In this document: positions 27,165-30,000 of the stretch, in pieces
How the letters are laid out: each line of letters starts with the position of its first letter
How positions within the stretch are numbered: position 1 is the stretch's first letter
Assembly: GCA_963575745.1 (NCBI GenBank)
Contig: CAUYUJ010018564.1
Coordinates: forward strand, 1 to 30,000
Length of the DNA stretch: 30,000 nucleotides
Origin: Prorocentrum cordatum
Lineage: Eukaryota; Sar; Dinophyceae; Prorocentrales; Prorocentraceae
Direction: 5' to 3'
The notes under the pieces: generated by a model
The model's input: only the letters and a program-made list of their open reading frames with translations
The model's database searches: none
Told to the model about the DNA's origin: nothing
Translations under genes and position numbers: made by a program

Positions 27165-27440
27165 TGGGGCCTCGTGGGGCCTGTCGGGAGCCTCTTGGGG
27201 CCTTTTCTCTGGGGTTCTTGGGGCCTCTTGGGGGCCTCTTGGAGGCGTTCTGGCAGTCTCGGGGCCACCTGCGGGGGAAAGGTTCTCAATTTGGGTCCCC
27301 CCCTCTGGGGCCCCTCTTGTGGGCCTCCAGGGCCCTCTCGGGGGCCTCTTGGGGCGTCTTGGGGTCCTCTCGGGCTGCCTTGAGGCGATCTCGGGTGCCC
27401 CTTTGGCCGTCTTGGAGCGTCGGACCGGACGGCCGAAGAG
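27165..27440 (+). repeat. degenerate GGCCTCTTGGGG-type repeats, third site
   Basis: GGGGCCTCGTGGGGCCTG, GAGCCTCTTGGGGCC, GGGGCCTCTTGGGGGCC and variants recur at 12 to 18 base intervals, the clearest example of this dispersed motif. The WD40 frame runs through it without a stop, but the derived Gly/Leu/Pro sequence tracks the repeat. Confidence 0.75.
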
Positions 27441-27754
27441 GCGAGAGCGCTGAAACTTGGCAAACACCGTTGGGACACGCTCGTGGCACGCGTCGGACCC
27501 CCTCGGGCTCTCCTGCAGGCCCCGTGGAGCGCTCCTGGAGCGCTATTGCTTATGTCGCCCCGGGCAAGCCAACCGGTGACTGGGGGCGGGATCTTCGAAG
27601 TGTGCCAGAAGTGCAAAATCAAAGCAGAGCGGAAGTACGAGTGCGACTGCGAGACACAGGACACCATGGAAGCAGGAAAACGTATAGGGGAAAACGAATC
27701 CAAGGTCCAAACTTGTTCAACATTTTCCCGAATTGTTATTTAGACTTCATTTTT
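27441..27754. other. spacer downstream of WD40 pseudogene
   Basis: Mixed sequence. It may hold the 3' end of the retrogene, but no poly-A remnant or clear stop context is visible. Confidence 0.35.
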
Positions 27755-28125
27755 TGAATTTCCAAATCAGGGGGAACATGTTCAACTTTCTTCATCCTTC
27801 CAAACCCAGGCACACTTTTCAAACTTCCTACTTTCATATTCGGGCATCTGCTTTGGACTTTTTCATGCTTGTCAAACTTTCCCAAACTTTCAGATCTGGG
27901 CGTATGTTTTGTTATCATATTCTCATACTTCCAGATACGGGTGTACCTCTTTCAAACTTGATTTCAAGCTTGTTCATGTTACTCATGTTTGTCATACTTC
28001 CGAATCCAGGCGTACTTGTGAAGACTTCTTCCCAATTGTTTCAAACGTTCCAAACTTCCTAATCCGGGCATTCCGTTTTCAACTTTCACAACCAGGCCAA
28101 ACTCACATTCATATTTCGTCCACTT
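27755..28125 (+). repeat. degenerate array of ACTTCCNNATCCGGGCGTAC motifs
   Basis: About eight copies of a 20-base motif recur at 30 to 70 base spacing: near 27760, 27797, 27830, 27885, 27928, 27996, 28052 and 28084. T-rich CAAACTT segments lie between them. The region is AT-rich relative to the window and could be a decayed minisatellite or intron/upstream DNA of the next gene. Confidence 0.6.
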
Positions 28126-28404
28126 CGCAGTTTTACGAATTGTTCATACTGATTCCAAATGGTGCACACCACCCAGATTTCAATAGTTTGCCTGCTCCGG
28201 GGCGACATAATGCTATTGAGGGCCGCGAAGGCGACCGAACACCATCTCTGACCCGAGTCCAGCGCGCTTCACTTATAAGCCTGGGGTATTTGTCGTCCAG
28301 GGACTCCCAGGGGCCGCCCCACCCGTGCAATCCAGTCATGTACAAACACTCAGAATCTCTTACCCGAGATCTTAGCACGCCGTTGGCCTGTTTGGCCGGC
28401 GAAT

Positions 28405-29145
28405 TTGGAGTATCGGGTTGACGCTGTACCAGAAGGCGATCCATTTGGCCAGTTTGTGTCAGGCATGGTCGTCAGCACAGTAGCAAGACACAGGGAGTCT
28501 TACCGATCCTCAGTGTATGGTGATCCGCCGCAGCTGGATATCATCAGGGTGCGATCTGTAGCGAACACAAGATTGCAAAAACAGTATGTGGCAAAGCTAG
28601 AGAATCTCGAGGGAAAGAGGCGACACGGCATGTGCTCTCCCATTGCGGCCCTTTCGCATTTGAAAGTGCCAGTAAGCAGGTACGATTACGACTTGAACGA
28701 GCATTTCTTGTTCCATGGGGCTGTACCGTCCACCTTGGAGAAAATTTGCAAAGGTGGTTTCAACCCGCAGCGTGGTGGCGAAGCCACTGGTAAGCTCTTC
28801 GGTACCGCTGCATATTTCGCCGCCAATTCTTCCAAAGCCGACGACTACACAGAGGAGCGTGCAAACCAGTTAGCAAAGAATGCCACGAGAACCTTAATTG
28901 TTTCCCGCGTTGCGCTTGGCGAGTCGTTTCGCACGTTGAGGCCGATGGAGCAGGCCACGAAGCCTCCAGACAACGACGACGGCGTCGACTTCGATTCAGT
29001 CTGGGCTGATACGTTGACCAATGGGGGCTGCGTGGATCACCTCGAGGTCATGATTTACTCGGAGGCGCAGGCACTGCCAGTAGCACTTGTTGACTATCGG
29101 CACGCAGCTTCCTGTAATTGTGCTTTTTGTCGGAAGCGGCCTTGA
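28405..29145 (+). CDS. PARP-type ADP-ribosyltransferase catalytic domain (5' end uncertain)
   Basis: The frame (open from 28279 to the TGA at 29143) codes a PARP-like domain that would transfer ADP-ribose from NAD+ to proteins or nucleic acid. The fold signature is in order: an I-x-R-V-x-x-V-x-N-T-R-L segment (about residues 50-60), His in F-L-F-H-G (codon 28714), Tyr in A-A-Y-F-A followed by S-S-K-A-D-D-Y (Tyr codon 28813), and Glu in L-E-V-M-I-Y (codon 29044). This gives the H-Y-E triad of active poly-ADP-ribosylating members. The C-terminus has C-x-C-x2-C. The listed start at 28405 is TTG; the first in-frame ATG is 28465, which would cut into the conserved N-terminal part. The real start is probably in an upstream exon, with a splice acceptor near 28400-28460. 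No accessory domain is visible in the window. Confidence 0.8.
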   Translation: MEYRVDAVPEGDPFGQFVSGMVVSTVARHRESYRSSVYGDPPQLDIIRVRSVANTRLQKQYVAKLENLEGKRRHGMCSPIAALSHLKVPVSRYDYDLNEHFLFHGAVPSTLEKICKGGFNPQRGGEATGKLFGTAAYFAANSSKADDYTEERANQLAKNATRTLIVSRVALGESFRTLRPMEQATKPPDNDDGVDFDSVWADTLTNGGCVDHLEVMIYSEAQALPVALVDYRHAASCNCAFCRKRP

Positions 29146-29570
29146 AAGTTTCTCCTGCAGACGAACCTCCAACCTCATGGCTGAAACATCGATGGTTGTT
29201 CATCTGGCCCTCCGGTGGCTCCCGTGCCAGAAGGCACCTGCAATGCCATGCTGGATATGGCCGTTGGCCGAAGCATCGATCGAATGCCGCAGTAATCGGT
29301 GCCCCTGTGGTCTCCCGAATGGCTTGCGCTGGTAGCGGCTGCGATAACAATACACTGGGCGGAGGCGCGCACGCCGCCTGCAGGCATCTCATCGCGTCCT
29401 CCACGCGCTGCTCAGTGGCTGGCGTTGCTTTCTCCGCGAAGCTTCTGACCGCCTCGCGCTTTGACCCGCGGCCCTCGCGCAGAGGAGCGATGGCTGATAT
29501 GATGAAACGTCGAGTGGCCTTCGGTCTATCACGCCACCGTTTCGGAGTCGTGGGCAACAGGGCTTTGGGA
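29146..29570. other. 3' flank of the PARP-like gene
   Basis: Probably 3' untranslated or intergenic. ORFs of up to 169 residues occur on both strands, but none shows a recognisable domain. I cannot support a gene. Confidence 0.4.
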
Positions 29571-29700
29571 AGCCTCCTTGAAGGCCTCTGAGGGGCTTCT
29601 CGGGGCGGCCTCTTCAGGCCCTCGTGAGGGCTTCTTGGGGGCCCTCTGACGGTACCTGTGAAGCCTCCAGGGGGCCTGGCGGGGGCTTCTGGGGCCCTCC
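29571..29700 (+). repeat. degenerate GGCCTCTTGGGG-type repeats, fourth site
   Basis: GAAGCCTCCTTGAAGGCCTC, GGCGGCCTCTTCAGGCCC, GGGCTTCTTGGGGGCCC and related motifs. Same pattern as 18420, 24236 and 27165. Confidence 0.65.
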
Positions 29701-30000
29701 CAGAATGTTTGCCAATTTGCGGCCCGTGCCCCCGAGAATCCTCATTCGACCTCCCTTATCAAACGTGGGTGGTGTAATTTTCACAGCGCGCACTTCTGCT
29801 CCCCAAGGTGATGTTTGCCAGCGTTCGGCTCCGAAGAATATTTGCCGCCAGCCCTTTCGACATGTCGGCTTACTTTTCGCTGGCGCGTGTGAACACATAT
29901 TGTGCTTAAAGTTGATGGTTTTTGCTTCGTGCATGAGCTACGCGTTCGTCTTTTCTGCAGCAGCCGCACTCGCGCACTACATGTGCCCCGTGCTTTTTGA
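29701..30000. other. unassigned right edge
   Basis: Unique-looking sequence with no supportable gene, RNA or repeat. Confidence 0.4.

Larger units (their letters stand above)
26086..27757 (+). pseudogene. WD40 seven-blade repeat protein, retroposed and frameshifted
   Basis: The ATG at 26086 starts a protein that enters the first WD40 blade within 11 residues. Each blade has the usual G-H, F-S-P-D-G-K, S-G-S-x-D-K-T-L-K-L-W order, and there are seven, enough for one beta-propeller used as a protein-binding platform. Frame 1 runs through blades 1 and 2 into blade 3. A single-base deletion in blade 3 (about 26391) moves coding to frame 3. A 13-base deletion in blade 4 (about 26495) moves it to frame 2, which continues through blades 5-7 and a tail with an S-P-Q-E-L-L-E-R segment. 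The net change is 14 bases, so the frame is not restored. The true stop is unclear: frame 2 stays open to 27757 through GGCCTCTTGGGG repeats that do not look coding. No introns are seen, and a spliced-leader relic lies upstream, as expected for a retrogene. Assembly error in near-identical repeats is an alternative to real deletions. Confidence 0.7.

Noticed and set aside
27909-28421. 170-residue ORF upstream of the PARP-like gene as an upstream exon
   Set aside because: Its first half is the degenerate motif array and its second half shows no PARP-associated domain. A splice link to the PARP frame could not be shown.
29048-29591. ORFs of 157 and 169 residues on opposite strands downstream of the PARP-like gene
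   Set aside because: No recognisable domain, overlapping in antisense, and lying in the likely 3' flank; support is insufficient.

Overview
The window looks like nuclear DNA of a dinoflagellate (core alveolate). Three things point there: a GC-rich Ty1/copia-type retrotransposon polyprotein of the kind common in dinoflagellate genomes; a degraded match to the dinoflagellate spliced leader (17 of 21 positions) sitting 23 bases upstream of a start codon; and very heavy loading with simple repeats, foldback elements and short dispersed repeats. I cannot name the species. No bacterial features (operons, ribosome-binding sites, CRISPR) were seen, and no tRNA or rRNA gene was recognised.

Layout. 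1-8304: gag-protease-integrase-reverse transcriptase-RNase H of one plus-strand copia element. It is cut at the left window edge and spread over several frames (frame 1, 2, 1, 3, 1), so as assembled it is probably a decayed copy. A C5-cytosine-methyltransferase-like domain lies between protease and integrase. 8305-8527: three 75-bp tandem repeats, each with two small hairpins, probably in the right LTR or 3' leader. 8528-18880: a repeat landscape with no gene I can support. It holds three copies of a foldback MITE (TTAAGTCGGGC ends), at least three other foldback families, GAG/CTC trinucleotide tracts in both orientations, an AT array, a 14-bp array split by a foldback element, and ACGC/CA arrays. 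19128-24215: about 5 kb of alternating purine-pyrimidine TG/TGCG/TGTC/TGTT repeat, nearly without A on the plus strand. 24216-26040: degenerate repeats and more GAG tracts.

26042-27757: a retroposed-looking WD40 gene. It has a spliced-leader relic, a short leader, an ATG, and seven 42-residue blades broken by two small deletions, so it is called a pseudogene. 28405-29145: the only intact-looking host coding segment, a PARP-type ADP-ribosyltransferase catalytic domain with an H-Y-E triad; its 5' end is probably in an unseen exon. Short GGCCTCTTGGGG-like degenerate repeats recur at 18.4-18.9, 24.2-24.45, 27.2-27.4 and 29.6-29.7 kb.

The genes do not form a pathway. The window is mostly mobile and repetitive DNA, with one host enzyme domain and one dead or dying retrogene.
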